From assembly GCA_017792405.1 (NCBI GenBank), contig CP051231.1, forward strand, positions 1,738,895 through 1,802,894: a stretch of 64,000 nt of DNA, written 5' to 3'. This DNA comes from Oceanicola sp. Its GTDB lineage: Bacteria; Pseudomonadota; Alphaproteobacteria; Rhodobacterales; Rhodobacteraceae. Of the stretch, positions 18,325 through 27,002 are shown piece by piece. The position numbers and the translations under genes are program-made. The notes under the pieces were generated by a model. That model was not told where the DNA came from and made no database searches. It saw only the letters and a list, made by a program, of their open reading frames with translations. The stretch's first letter is position 1. Every line of letters begins with the position of its first letter.

Positions 18325-18340
18325 TTTAAAGCGCTTTGGA
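18325..18340. promoter_or_regulatory. AglR operator O2 (aglR side)
   Basis: TTTAAAGCGCTTTGGA shares 13 of 16 positions with O1, with the AAAGCGCTTT core intact. It ends 12 bp before the aglR ATG and overlaps the expected ribosome site and transcript start, which implies autoregulation. Confidence 0.7.
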
Positions 18341-18352
18341 AGACACGAACCC

Positions 18353-19378
18353 ATGAACCTAAAGGAGCTCGCCGCGAATCTGGGCCTCTCCCAAACCACC
18401 GTGAGCCGGGCATTGAACGGCTATCCGGAGGTGAACGAGGACACCCGAAAACGGGTGATCGCCGCCGCATCGCAGCACAACTACCGCCCCAACACCCGCG
18501 CCCAGAGCCTCGCCACCGGCCGCTCGATGGCGATCGGCCATGTGATCCCGATCAGCACCAACCACGAGATGATGAACCCCGTGTTCGGTGACTTCATCGG
18601 CGGCGCAGGCGAGATCTATGCCCGCGCGGGCTATGACATGATGCTCAGCGTGGTGCCCGATGATGCAGAAGACGGCGCCTACCGCTCCATGGCGCAGCGC
18701 AACTCGGTCGATGGCATCGTGATCCACGGCCCCCGGCGCGACGATCCGCGCATCGCCCTGCTCAAGGAGGTCGGCCTGCCCTTCATCGTCCACGGCCGCG
18801 CCCCGGTGGATGACACCGATTACTCCTACGTCGATGTAAACAACCGCCGTGCCTTTGAGCGGGCTACCCTGCATCTGGCCGATCTTGGCCACACCCGCAT
18901 GGCCCTGCTGAACGGCTTGGAGAGCATGGATTTTGCCATCCGCCGCCGCGAGGGTTTCGAGGCGGCGCTGAAGGCTCGTGGCTTGCCCTTCCTGCCCCAG
19001 TTCCACCGTTCCGAAGAGATGACAGAGAGCTATGGTTATCAGGCCGCACGCGAGATGCTGGCCCAGCCCGATCCGCCCACCGCCTTTCTCGTCTCCTCGC
19101 TGATCACCGCGATGGGCGTGCGCCGGGCGGTCGAGGAGCGTGGGCTGCAAATGGGCCGCGACATTTCGATCATCACCCATGACGACGATCTGGGCTACTT
19201 CAAGAACGGCGGTGAAGTGCCTGTTTTCACGGCCACCCGCAGCTCCGTCCGCGAGGCAGGCCGGATCACCGCCGAGATGCTCCTCGGCCTCATCGACACG
19301 CCCCAGAACGGCCCGCGCCAGCACATCATGGAGGCCGATCTGACCCTCGGCCTCTCCACCGGCCCGGCCCCGCGCTAG
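18353..19378 (+). CDS. aglR: AglR, LacI-family repressor of the agl genes
   Basis: 341 residues from the ATG at 18353, where the LacI helix-turn-helix starts at once (MNLKELAANLGLSQTTVSRALNG, then RVIAAASQHNYRPN as hinge entry). A periplasmic-binding-like sugar domain follows to the end. It should bind O1 and O2 and release on sugar binding. Transcribed away from aglE; the glucosidase and glucokinase genes follow 28 nt later on the same strand and are probably in one transcript, so it also controls them. Confidence 0.92.
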   Translation: MNLKELAANLGLSQTTVSRALNGYPEVNEDTRKRVIAAASQHNYRPNTRAQSLATGRSMAIGHVIPISTNHEMMNPVFGDFIGGAGEIYARAGYDMMLSVVPDDAEDGAYRSMAQRNSVDGIVIHGPRRDDPRIALLKEVGLPFIVHGRAPVDDTDYSYVDVNNRRAFERATLHLADLGHTRMALLNGLESMDFAIRRREGFEAALKARGLPFLPQFHRSEEMTESYGYQAAREMLAQPDPPTAFLVSSLITAMGVRRAVEERGLQMGRDISIITHDDDLGYFKNGGEVPVFTATRSSVREAGRITAEMLLGLIDTPQNGPRQHIMEADLTLGLSTGPAPR

Positions 19379-19406
19379 CCCTGCACATCGCCACAGGAAC
19401 GCTCCC

Positions 19407-20732
19407 ATGCTCACCCACAGCCGCGCCGACTTTCCCGAAGGCTTCCTCTTCGGCACCGCCACCTCTGCCTATCAGATCGAGGGCCACGGCATGGGCGGCG
19501 CGGGCCGCACCCAATGGGATGATTTTGCCGCCACCCCCGGCAACGTCGCCCATGCCGAGCACGGGCAGATCGCCTGCGATCACTTCAACCGCTGGCCGCA
19601 AGACCTTGATCTGATTGCAGATGCAGGGCTCGACGTGTATCGCTTTAGCCTGTCCTGGGCCCGCGTCATGCCCGAGGGCACCGGCCCGGCCAACACCGAG
19701 GGCGTCGCCTTCTACGACCGTCTGGTGGACGGCATGCTGGAACGCGGCCTCAAGCCCGCCGCCACGCTCTACCACTGGGAGCTGCCCTCGCCCCTGCTCG
19801 ACAAGGGCGGCTGGCGCAACCGCGACATCGCCAAGTGGTTCGCCGATTACACCTACACCATCATGTCGACGCTGGGAGACAGGATCTGGTCCGCCGCGCC
19901 GATCAACGAGCCGTGGTGCGTGGGCTGGCTGAGCCATTTCATGGGCCACCACGCGCCGGGCCTGCGCGACATCCGCGCCACCGCCCGGGCCATGCACCAC
20001 GTCTGCCTCGCCCACGGCGAGGCCATCGCCGCGATGCGGGCGCAGGGCATGGGCAACCTCGGTGCGGTGTTCAACTTCGAATATGCCCAGCCCGCCGATG
20101 CCTCCCCAGAGGCCGAGGCCGCCGCCCGGCGCTATGACGGCATCTACAACCGCTGGTTCCGCTCCGGCATCTTCAAGGGCGAGTATCCTGCCGATGTGCT
20201 GGAGGGCCTCGGCCCGCACATGCCCGAAGGTTGGCAGGACGATTTCGCCACCATCACAGCCCCGCTCGACTGGTGCGGCCTCAACTACTACACCCGCAAG
20301 CTCATCTCCCCCGCCCCCGATCAGCCTTGGCCGCATTACACCGAGGGTGCAGGCGACCTGCCCAAGACCCAGGTGGGGTGGGAGATTTACCCCGAAGGCC
20401 TGTACCACTTCCTGACCGACACCGCCGCCAACTACACCGGCGATCTGCCGCTCTACGTCACCGAGAACGGCATGGCCTGGCCCGATACCCCCGGCGTGCC
20501 CGACGACACCCGCATCGCCTATCTCGATGCGCACCTCGGCGCGGTCAAACAGGCCATCGCCGAGGGCGTGCCGGTGCAGGGCTATTACATCTGGTCGCTG
20601 TTCGACAATTACGAGTGGGCGCATGGCTACGGCCCGCGCTTCGGGCTGGTCCATGTGGATTACGACAGCTTGCAGCGCACCCCCAAAGCCTCCTATGAGG
20701 CACTGAAGGCCGCGCTGAGGACCAACGGATGA
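19407..20732 (+). CDS. Beta-glucosidase, GH1
   Basis: 441 residues of a GH1 TIM barrel. The N-terminus FPEGFLFGTATSAYQIEG is the family signature. The acid/base Glu is in PINEPW and the nucleophile Glu in YVTENGMAW. There is no signal peptide, so it acts on imported beta-glucosides in the cytoplasm. It lies between aglR and glk, which widens the locus from alpha- to beta-linked glucosides and delivers glucose to the kinase next door. Confidence 0.92.
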   Translation: MLTHSRADFPEGFLFGTATSAYQIEGHGMGGAGRTQWDDFAATPGNVAHAEHGQIACDHFNRWPQDLDLIADAGLDVYRFSLSWARVMPEGTGPANTEGVAFYDRLVDGMLERGLKPAATLYHWELPSPLLDKGGWRNRDIAKWFADYTYTIMSTLGDRIWSAAPINEPWCVGWLSHFMGHHAPGLRDIRATARAMHHVCLAHGEAIAAMRAQGMGNLGAVFNFEYAQPADASPEAEAAARRYDGIYNRWFRSGIFKGEYPADVLEGLGPHMPEGWQDDFATITAPLDWCGLNYYTRKLISPAPDQPWPHYTEGAGDLPKTQVGWEIYPEGLYHFLTDTAANYTGDLPLYVTENGMAWPDTPGVPDDTRIAYLDAHLGAVKQAIAEGVPVQGYYIWSLFDNYEWAHGYGPRFGLVHVDYDSLQRTPKASYEALKAALRTNG

Positions 20733-21694
20733 CCGACACCGCCCTGATCGCCGATATCGGCGGCACCAACACCCGTCTGGCGCTGGCCCGTGGGCCGGAG
20801 CTCGAGATGTCCAGCATCCAACGGTTCCGCAATGCCGATTACCCGGATTTCGAGGCTGTGGTGGCCGCCTATCTGCCGCAGGTCGGGGCGCCTTCAGTGC
20901 AGGGCGCCTGCGTTGCCGCCGCCGGTCCGGTGGTGGATGGCGTGGCCGAGCTGACCAACATCGAATGGACGCTGGATATTCCCACCATCGCCCGCGCCGC
21001 CGGCTGCGCGGATGTGGCCCTCTTGAACGATCTGCAAGCCCCCGGCCACGCCGTGGGCCGGATTGCGCCCGAAGGGCTGGTGCCGGTGATCCCGGTGGCC
21101 GAGGCCCCTGCCCCGGGTGCGACCGCGCTGGTGGTCAATGTCGGCACCGGCTTCAACGCCGTGCCGGTCCACACCACCCCCGGCGGGCGCTTTGTGCCGC
21201 CCTCCGAGAGCGGCCATGTGAACCTGCCGATCCGCACCGAGGCCGACCTGCGGCTGAGCCATTATGTCGATGACAGCCATGGCTTTCCGGCGGTCGAAGA
21301 GGTGCTCTCGGGGCGCGGGCTGGAGAACGTCTATCGCTGGCACTGCGCCGAGACCGGTGCCGCGCCCGAGCTGCGCGGCAGCGAGATCATCGCCGCAGCC
21401 GAGAGCGCCCGCAGCCCGCAAGCCGTGGCCGCGGTGCAGACCTTCCTGCGCTTCATGGGCACCGTTTCGGGCAACCTCGCGCTGGAGCATCTGCCCTTCG
21501 GCGGCGTCTATCTGGTGGGCGGCGTGGCGGTTGGGCTGGCCGGGCTGCTGAAGGGCGGTGCCTTTGCCGAAGGCTTCCGCGACAAGGGCCGTTTCGGCGC
21601 GTTCATGCAGGATTTCCCGGTCACGCTGGTCACCGATGACCGCGCCCCGCTGATTGGCTGCGCGAGCCATCTGCACGAGCGCCGCAGCGCCTGA
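20729..21694 (+). CDS. glk: Glucokinase
   Basis: 321 residues of the bacterial Glk family. The phosphate-binding motif IADIGGTNTRLALA is at the N-terminus, and VNVGTGFNAVPVHT and a SGRGLENVYRWH segment follow. It phosphorylates the glucose released by AglA and the GH1 enzyme. Its ATG overlaps the GH1 stop (ATGA), so the two are translationally coupled. Confidence 0.92.
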   Translation: MTDTALIADIGGTNTRLALARGPELEMSSIQRFRNADYPDFEAVVAAYLPQVGAPSVQGACVAAAGPVVDGVAELTNIEWTLDIPTIARAAGCADVALLNDLQAPGHAVGRIAPEGLVPVIPVAEAPAPGATALVVNVGTGFNAVPVHTTPGGRFVPPSESGHVNLPIRTEADLRLSHYVDDSHGFPAVEEVLSGRGLENVYRWHCAETGAAPELRGSEIIAAAESARSPQAVAAVQTFLRFMGTVSGNLALEHLPFGGVYLVGGVAVGLAGLLKGGAFAEGFRDKGRFGAFMQDFPVTLVTDDRAPLIGCASHLHERRSA

Positions 21695-21837
21695 CAGGCC
21701 GCCTTCCCCGGGGCCTTTCGCGCCGGGTTGAAAATTCCTCTCCCCCGCGTGCGATTTCCTCACCGGCTGTAAGTTAATCTTAAGACCTCTCGGGCATCCC
21801 TGCCTTCATCCGACCGACTGGATGAAGGAGTCGTCCC

Positions 21838-21882
21838 ATGCTTGAGCCCTTCGCCTCGCCTGAGCGGGAGCCTGCCCGATGA
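21838..21882 (+). CDS. 14-codon upstream ORF coupled to the chemotaxis operon
   Basis: ATG at 21838 with a well-placed GAAGGAG 7 nt upstream encodes MLEPFASPEREPAR. Its TGA overlaps the ATG of the STAS gene (ATGA). It has a better ribosome site than the STAS gene itself, so ribosomes may reach the operon by termination-reinitiation. No function is known for the peptide; it could be a remnant. Confidence 0.4.
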   Translation: MLEPFASPEREPAR

Positions 21883-22163
21883 GCGCCGCCAGCCTGCCGC
21901 TCCCGGCCCGGCTCGACCTGCCCGCCGCCGCGCCTCTGCGCGAGGCGCTGCTTGGCCACGAGGGCAAGCCTCTGAGCATCGATGCCAGCCCCTGCGAGAG
22001 CATCGGCACCCCCGGCCTGCAGGTGCTGCTTGCCGCGGCCAAAAGCTGGCGCGAGGCCGGGGTGAGCCTGATCGTCGAGGGCCTCAGCGACGATTGCACG
22101 GCCCAGCTCGCCATCTTCGGCCTCTCCCCCGATGACCTTTGCAGCAAGGAGCTCGCCGAATGA
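21879..22163 (+). CDS. STAS-domain protein of the chemotaxis operon
   Basis: 94 residues with a STAS fold: LPARLDLPAAAPLREALL (strand-helix), LSIDASPCESIGTPGLQVLLAAAKSW as the conserved core, and a C-terminal strand. The residue where anti-sigma antagonists carry a phosphorylatable Ser/Thr is Gly/Thr here (SIGTPGLQ). It is first in the operon and overlaps cheY1. In Rhodobacterales and rhizobia such proteins head chemotaxis operons; the role is unproven. Confidence 0.75.
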   Translation: MSAASLPLPARLDLPAAAPLREALLGHEGKPLSIDASPCESIGTPGLQVLLAAAKSWREAGVSLIVEGLSDDCTAQLAIFGLSPDDLCSKELAE

Positions 22164-22552
22164 GCCTCAAGATTCTGGCGGTGGATGACAGCCGCACCAT
22201 CCGCGACATGCTCAAGCTCGCCCTCGCCCAGGCCGGGTTCGAGCCGCAGGTCGCCGAAGACGGGCTGCATGGCCTTGAAGTGCTTGAAGACATGGTCGAT
22301 GACGGCACGCCCCCCGACGCAATCATCACCGATATCAACATGCCGCGGATGGATGGCTTCGGCTTCATCGACGCGGTCCGCGCGCGCGATGATCACTCCG
22401 CCATGCCGATCCTCGTGCTCTCGACCGAAAGCGCCGACGAGTTGAAGGCCCGCGCCCGTGCCTCCGGCGCTACCGGCTGGATCGTCAAACCCTTCGACCC
22501 GGTCAAGCTGGTGCGCGCCATCAACATGGTCGCCGGAAAAGGAGCCGCCTGA
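22160..22552 (+). CDS. cheY1: CheY response regulator 1
   Basis: 130-residue stand-alone receiver. The acidic pocket is VDDS, the phosphoacceptor Asp lies in IITDINMPRMDG, the switch residue is in LSTES and the lysine in IVKPFDP. Phosphorylated by CheA, it signals to the flagellar motor or acts as a phosphate sink. The ATG at 22160 overlaps the STAS stop and is preferred to an earlier in-frame ATG inside that gene; its stop overlaps the cheA start. Confidence 0.93.
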   Translation: MSLKILAVDDSRTIRDMLKLALAQAGFEPQVAEDGLHGLEVLEDMVDDGTPPDAIITDINMPRMDGFGFIDAVRARDDHSAMPILVLSTESADELKARARASGATGWIVKPFDPVKLVRAINMVAGKGAA

Positions 22553-24786
22553 TGTCCAACGACCCGATGGCCGAGATCCGGGCCAGCTTCTTCATCGAAT
22601 GCGAGGAACTGCTCGAAAGCCTGCAAGACGGGCTGACCGCAATGGATGACGGCGACACCGACAGCGAGACCATCAATGTCTGCTTCCGCGCCGTGCATTC
22701 CATCAAGGGCGGCGCCGGGGCCTTCGGTCTCGAAGATCTGGTGCGCTTCGCCCACCGCTTCGAGACGGTGATGGACGAAATCCGCAATGGCCGGCTGGAG
22801 CCGACCCGCGACACCATCGCGCTCTTCTTCCGCGGTGCCGATGTGCTCTACGACATCGTCCGCGCCTCCCGCGACGGCGAAAGCCTCGACACCGCCACCA
22901 CTGAGGCCGTGCTGGGCGACCTCGAAGCCCTGGTGGGCGGCGTGATCGAGGAGGAAGAGGCCGAAGAAGAGATCGACTTCGCCCCGATGACCCTGTCGCT
23001 CGACCCGATCGACGACGACAGCGGCGATGCCCCGGTGGAGGGCACGCCCCCCGGCCTGTTGATCCGTTTCCACCCGGCAGCAGAGCTCTTCTCCTCCGGC
23101 AACGAGCCGCGCCACATGCTGGCCGCCCTGCGCGACTTGGGCGAAATCACCACCACCTGCGACCTTTCCAAGCTACCCGCCCTCGCCGATCTGGCCCCTG
23201 AAGAGGGCGCCATCGGCTGGGAGGTTTCCATCGCCACCAATGCCAAAAAGGAAGAGGCCGCCGAGGTCTTCGAATTCGTCGACGGGCTCTGCGAGCTTTC
23301 CATCGAGGCGACTGGCACCCCCTTCGCCGGGCTGCCCGACCTCGACAGCCCCGCGTTTGACAACATCGTCATCCCCGGCACCGTCGATGACGGCGAGGCC
23401 CCCGAAACAGCAGCGGGCGAGGAGTCCGAGCCAGACCCGGAGCCTGAGCCAGTGGCCGCAACGCCCGCCCCTCCTCCGGAGGCCGCCCCGACGCCCGCCG
23501 CCAAGCCCGCGCCCGCCCCTGTCGCCAAACCGCAGGCCGCAGCTCCCTCAGGCGGCAAGGATGCCAAGCAGGCCGCTGGCGGCGCCAAGGCCACCGTCCG
23601 GGTCGACCTCGACCGCATCGAACGGCTCGTCAACCTCGTCGGCGAGCTGGTGATCAACCAGGCCATGTTGAGCCAGAGCGTGGCCGAGGCCGGCATTCCC
23701 GCCAACTCCGCCGTTTCCTCTGGGCTTGAAGAGTTCCTCCAGCTCACCCGCGACATCCAGGAAAGCGTGATGATGATCCGCGCCCAGCCGGTCAAATCCC
23801 TGTTCCAGCGGATGAGCCGGATCGTGCGCGAAAGCTCCGCCATGGTCGGCAAGTCGGTGCGCTTCATCACCGATGGCGAGCAGACCGAGATCGACAAAAC
23901 GGTGATCGAGCGCCTCGCCGACCCGCTCACACACATGGTCCGCAACGCCGTCGACCACGGGCTCGAAACCACCGAGGGCCGCATCGCCGCCGGCAAGCCC
24001 GCCGATGGCGTCGTCACCCTCACCGCTGCCCACAAGTCGGGCCGCGTCGTGCTGGAGATCAAGGACGACGGCGGCGGCATCAATCGCGAGGTGGTCAAGG
24101 CCAAGGCCGAAGAGAAAGGCCTCATCCCCCCCGGCGTGCCGATGTCGGACCAGGAGATCGACAACCTTCTGTTCCTGCCCGGTTTCTCCACCGCCAAGGA
24201 GGTCTCCGACCTCTCGGGCCGCGGCGTCGGCATGGATGTGGTCCGCAGCTCGATCCAGGCGCTCGGCGGCCGTGTCACCATCACCTCCGAGCCGGGTATC
24301 GGCACGACCTTCTCCATCTCCCTGCCGCTCACCCTCGCCGTGCTCGACGGCATGGTGGTGGAGGCCGGCGGCGAGATTCTCGTGGTGCCTCTCGGCTCCA
24401 TCTCTGAAACCCTCACCCTTCAGGCCAGCGACATGGAACAGCTCGGCGCGGGCACCCAACTCGTGCGCATTCGCGAGGAGTTCGTGCCGATCTTGGACAT
24501 GGCCGAAAAGCTCGGCTTCCGCTCCCCGCTGGCCAGCTACGAGGGCAGCTCGGTGCTGCTTATCGCGATGGAAGACAACACCCGCTCGGCGCTGGTGGTC
24601 GACCGGATCGTCGAGCAGCGCCAAGTGGTGATCAAGGGCCTGCAAGAGAGTTACGGCCGCATTCCCGGCATTGCCGCTGCCACCATCCTTGGCAATGGCC
24701 GCATCGCCCTGATCCTCGACCCCGCCGACCTGATCGCATCGGCAGGCAGCAGCCGCACCATGCAAGCCCTTGATCTCGCCGGATAA
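22552..24786 (+). CDS. cheA: CheA sensor histidine kinase
   Basis: 744 residues. Domains in order: Hpt with the phosphorylated His49 in AVHSIKGGAGAFG; a variable region holding the P2-like segment and a Pro/Ala-rich linker at about 285-340; the dimerisation domain (RVDLDRIERLVNLVGELVI); an ATPase with N box MVRNAVDHGLE, IKDDGGGI and LSGRGVGMDVV; and a C-terminal CheW-like domain. It works with CheW and the MCP in polar arrays and phosphorylates the CheY proteins and CheB. It overlaps cheY1. Confidence 0.95.
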   Translation: MSNDPMAEIRASFFIECEELLESLQDGLTAMDDGDTDSETINVCFRAVHSIKGGAGAFGLEDLVRFAHRFETVMDEIRNGRLEPTRDTIALFFRGADVLYDIVRASRDGESLDTATTEAVLGDLEALVGGVIEEEEAEEEIDFAPMTLSLDPIDDDSGDAPVEGTPPGLLIRFHPAAELFSSGNEPRHMLAALRDLGEITTTCDLSKLPALADLAPEEGAIGWEVSIATNAKKEEAAEVFEFVDGLCELSIEATGTPFAGLPDLDSPAFDNIVIPGTVDDGEAPETAAGEESEPDPEPEPVAATPAPPPEAAPTPAAKPAPAPVAKPQAAAPSGGKDAKQAAGGAKATVRVDLDRIERLVNLVGELVINQAMLSQSVAEAGIPANSAVSSGLEEFLQLTRDIQESVMMIRAQPVKSLFQRMSRIVRESSAMVGKSVRFITDGEQTEIDKTVIERLADPLTHMVRNAVDHGLETTEGRIAAGKPADGVVTLTAAHKSGRVVLEIKDDGGGINREVVKAKAEEKGLIPPGVPMSDQEIDNLLFLPGFSTAKEVSDLSGRGVGMDVVRSSIQALGGRVTITSEPGIGTTFSISLPLTLAVLDGMVVEAGGEILVVPLGSISETLTLQASDMEQLGAGTQLVRIREEFVPILDMAEKLGFRSPLASYEGSSVLLIAMEDNTRSALVVDRIVEQRQVVIKGLQESYGRIPGIAAATILGNGRIALILDPADLIASAGSSRTMQALDLAG

Positions 24787-24825
24787 CGCTCAAGGCCTAA
24801 CAACGGACAGAAGCAGGACAAGACA

Positions 24826-25296
24826 ATGACCACACCCGATGACAACGCCCATGACCCCACGCGTCAGGAGCTGCTCAGCTTCCACGTTGGCACGCAGGAA
24901 TATTCCATCGATATCATCTCGGTCCGCGAGATCCGCAGCTGGACAGAGGCAACTCCCCTGCCCCACGCCCCGCCCTATGTGCGCGGTGTCATCAACCTGC
25001 GCGGCACCGTGCTGCCCATCATCGACCTCGCCAAGCGTCTCGGCATCGCGGCGGGTGAGAAGAACGACCGCAACGTGATCGTCGTGGTGCAATCCGGCGA
25101 TGATACCGTGGGCCTGCTGGTCGACGCGGTCTCCGACATTTTCGCCGTCTCCGAGGCAGAGCTCCAGGCCCCGCCCGACATGTCGTCCGACGGCTCACTG
25201 AAATGCGTGCGCGCCCTCACCATTCATGAAGAACGCATGCTGCGTGTGCTCGATCTCGCCGCAGTCCTGCCCAATGTCGATGCCGAGGCCGCGTGA
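24826..25296 (+). CDS. cheW: CheW coupling protein
   Basis: 156 residues made of one CheW domain (LLSFHVGTQEYSIDIISVREI, then PYVRGVINLRGTVLPIIDLAKRLG). It links MCP tips to CheA. It lies 39 nt after cheA, and its stop overlaps the GTG of cheR (GTGA). Confidence 0.94.
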   Translation: MTTPDDNAHDPTRQELLSFHVGTQEYSIDIISVREIRSWTEATPLPHAPPYVRGVINLRGTVLPIIDLAKRLGIAAGEKNDRNVIVVVQSGDDTVGLLVDAVSDIFAVSEAELQAPPDMSSDGSLKCVRALTIHEERMLRVLDLAAVLPNVDAEAA

Positions 25297-26225
25297 ACGT
25301 CGCACTCCCCTCCTCTCCGGCCAGCGCGGTGCAGGCCTTCGCCGGCTCCGGCCCCGAGCCGCTCACGCCGGAAAAGCGCGCGCAGTTCGATGCCATCGCC
25401 CGCATGGCCCGCGAAGCCGCGGGCCTGCACATCGTGCCGGAGAAATCCGCCATGGTTTTCTCCCGCATCGGCAAGCGCCTCAGGGCGCTGAAGCTCGCCA
25501 GCATCGATGACTATATCGCGCTGGTGCAGGGCCCCAACGCCGCCGACGAGCGCGAACACCTGATCTCGGCGCTCACTACCAATGTCACCAGCTTCTTTCG
25601 CGAGAACCATCACTTCGAGCACTTCGCAAGCGAGGTGCTGCCCGACCTCGTCGCACGCGCCCGTCAGGGGGGCCGCGTCCGCCTCTGGTCCTCCGCCTGC
25701 TCCTCCGGGCAGGAGCCCTACAGCCTCGCCATGGTGGTGCTTGAGCAGTTCCCCGAGGCCGCGCAGCACGATCTGCGCATCCTCGCCACCGACATTGATA
25801 CCCAGATCCTCGCCGCCGCCCGCGCCGCCACCTATGCCGCCGATCTCGTCACCCCGCTCGAGGCGAGCGGGCGTGACAGGTTCCTGCGCCCCGCCGGCGG
25901 CGGTGACATGGAGGTCGCCGACGACGTCCGCCGCCTCGTTTCCTTCCGCCACCTCAACCTCATGGGCGACTGGCCGATGAAGGGGCAGTTTGATGTGATC
26001 TTCTGCCGGAATGTCATGATCTACTTCGATCAGCCCACCCAGAACCGTCTGATCTCGCGCTTCGCCCAGCTCTGCGGCCCCGGCGCCATGCTCTACCTCG
26101 GCCATTCGGAACGCATCGATCCAGGCCTGGGCGCGCCCTTCCGCCAGGTCGGACAAACCGCCTTCGCCTTCGGACCCGCCGCCCAGCCCCCCGCCCCGCA
26201 ACGCCCCGGCCCCCATCAGGAGTAA
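25293..26225 (+). CDS. cheR: CheR chemoreceptor methyltransferase
   Basis: 310 residues with a GTG start inside the end of cheW. The N-terminal helical domain (about 20-95) is followed by an S-adenosylmethionine fold: TTNVTSFFRENHHFEHF, RLWSSACSSGQEPYSLAM and DVIFCRNVMIYFD. It methylates glutamates of chemoreceptors for adaptation. A Pro-rich tail ends the protein. Confidence 0.94.
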   Translation: MNVALPSSPASAVQAFAGSGPEPLTPEKRAQFDAIARMAREAAGLHIVPEKSAMVFSRIGKRLRALKLASIDDYIALVQGPNAADEREHLISALTTNVTSFFRENHHFEHFASEVLPDLVARARQGGRVRLWSSACSSGQEPYSLAMVVLEQFPEAAQHDLRILATDIDTQILAAARAATYAADLVTPLEASGRDRFLRPAGGGDMEVADDVRRLVSFRHLNLMGDWPMKGQFDVIFCRNVMIYFDQPTQNRLISRFAQLCGPGAMLYLGHSERIDPGLGAPFRQVGQTAFAFGPAAQPPAPQRPGPHQE

Positions 26226-26229
26226 CCCG

Positions 26230-26616
26230 ATGTCCCTCCGCGAAAAACTGCACGTCATGGTGGTCGACGACATGTCCACCAGCCGCGGCCTGATCCTGCA
26301 AGCTCTCGACGCCATGGGCGTGACCAACGTCCGCTACACCGCCGACGGCAACGCCGCCCTCGCCGAGCTGGAGAAGAAGCCCGCGCATCTCGTGATCTCG
26401 GATTACAACATGCCCGGAATGGATGGCCTCCACCTGCTAAAGGCCCTGCGCACACACGCCCGCCTCAAGGGCATCGGCTTCATCCTGATCACCGGCAAGG
26501 CCGACAAGCAGATCATCGATACCGGCCGCGCGCTTGGCATGAACAACTTCATCAAAAAGCCCTTCCAGCCCAAGGATCTGCACGCCTGCATGGAAGCCGT
26601 GGTGGGCCGGCTATGA
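26230..26616 (+). CDS. cheY2: CheY response regulator 2
   Basis: 128-residue receiver with VDDMSTSR, the phosphoacceptor Asp in VISDYNMPGMDG, LITGKA and FIKKPFQPKDL. It is closer to the motor-binding CheYs of Sinorhizobium/Rhodobacter than CheY1 is, which suggests a division of labour between a motor signal and a phosphate sink. Its stop overlaps the next gene. Confidence 0.92.
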   Translation: MSLREKLHVMVVDDMSTSRGLILQALDAMGVTNVRYTADGNAALAELEKKPAHLVISDYNMPGMDGLHLLKALRTHARLKGIGFILITGKADKQIIDTGRALGMNNFIKKPFQPKDLHACMEAVVGRL

Positions 26617-27002
26617 ACGGTCGCGCACTCGCAACCCGAGAGCCGGCCGCGGCTGACCTGCCAATCTCAGCACTCCTCGCCCGGCTGGCCGACACGCTCG
26701 ATGGCCTCGCCGGCCGCACCGCCCAGATGCAGGACGACCTCGGGAGTTTCCTGACACAGGCAGGACACCCCACGCGCGCCCAGCTGCGCGAATTGCAGGG
26801 CCTCGACCTGATTCACCAAACCCTCGACGACCTACGCGCCGCCGCCCACCTCGCCGCCGACGCAGCAGGCCGGAACGACCACATCGACATCGCTGCCCTC
26901 GCCGATCTCCTCCGCCTCGAAAGCTGCCGCATCGCGCTCCTCCAAGGCGGCGAGGCGGCGCTCGAGCAAGAGCAGCCCAGCGGCGAGGTCGACTTCTTTT
27001 GA
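26613..27002 (+). CDS. CheT-like protein, putative CheZ-type CheY phosphatase
   Basis: 129 residues, largely helical. A long helix holds LQGLDLIHQTLDD, in which D65 and Q69 form a DxxxQ pair like the catalytic motif of CheZ phosphatases. It ends with acidic residues and VDFF, reminiscent of the CheY-binding C-terminal helix of CheZ. The gene overlaps cheY2 (ATGA) and ends the operon, the position of cheT in rhizobial clusters. The phosphatase role is inferred from the motif and the place; overall similarity is weak. Confidence 0.6.
   Translation: MNGRALATREPAAADLPISALLARLADTLDGLAGRTAQMQDDLGSFLTQAGHPTRAQLRELQGLDLIHQTLDDLRAAAHLAADAAGRNDHIDIAALADLLRLESCRIALLQGGEAALEQEQPSGEVDFF

Noticed and set aside
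21774..21783. TTAA-TC-TTAA upstream of the chemotaxis operon as a CtrA site
   Set aside because: CtrA sites need about 7 bp between the TTAA halves; here there are 2.
22848..24416. 522-codon Ser/Arg-rich open frame on minus
   Set aside because: Antisense to cheA; no domain.
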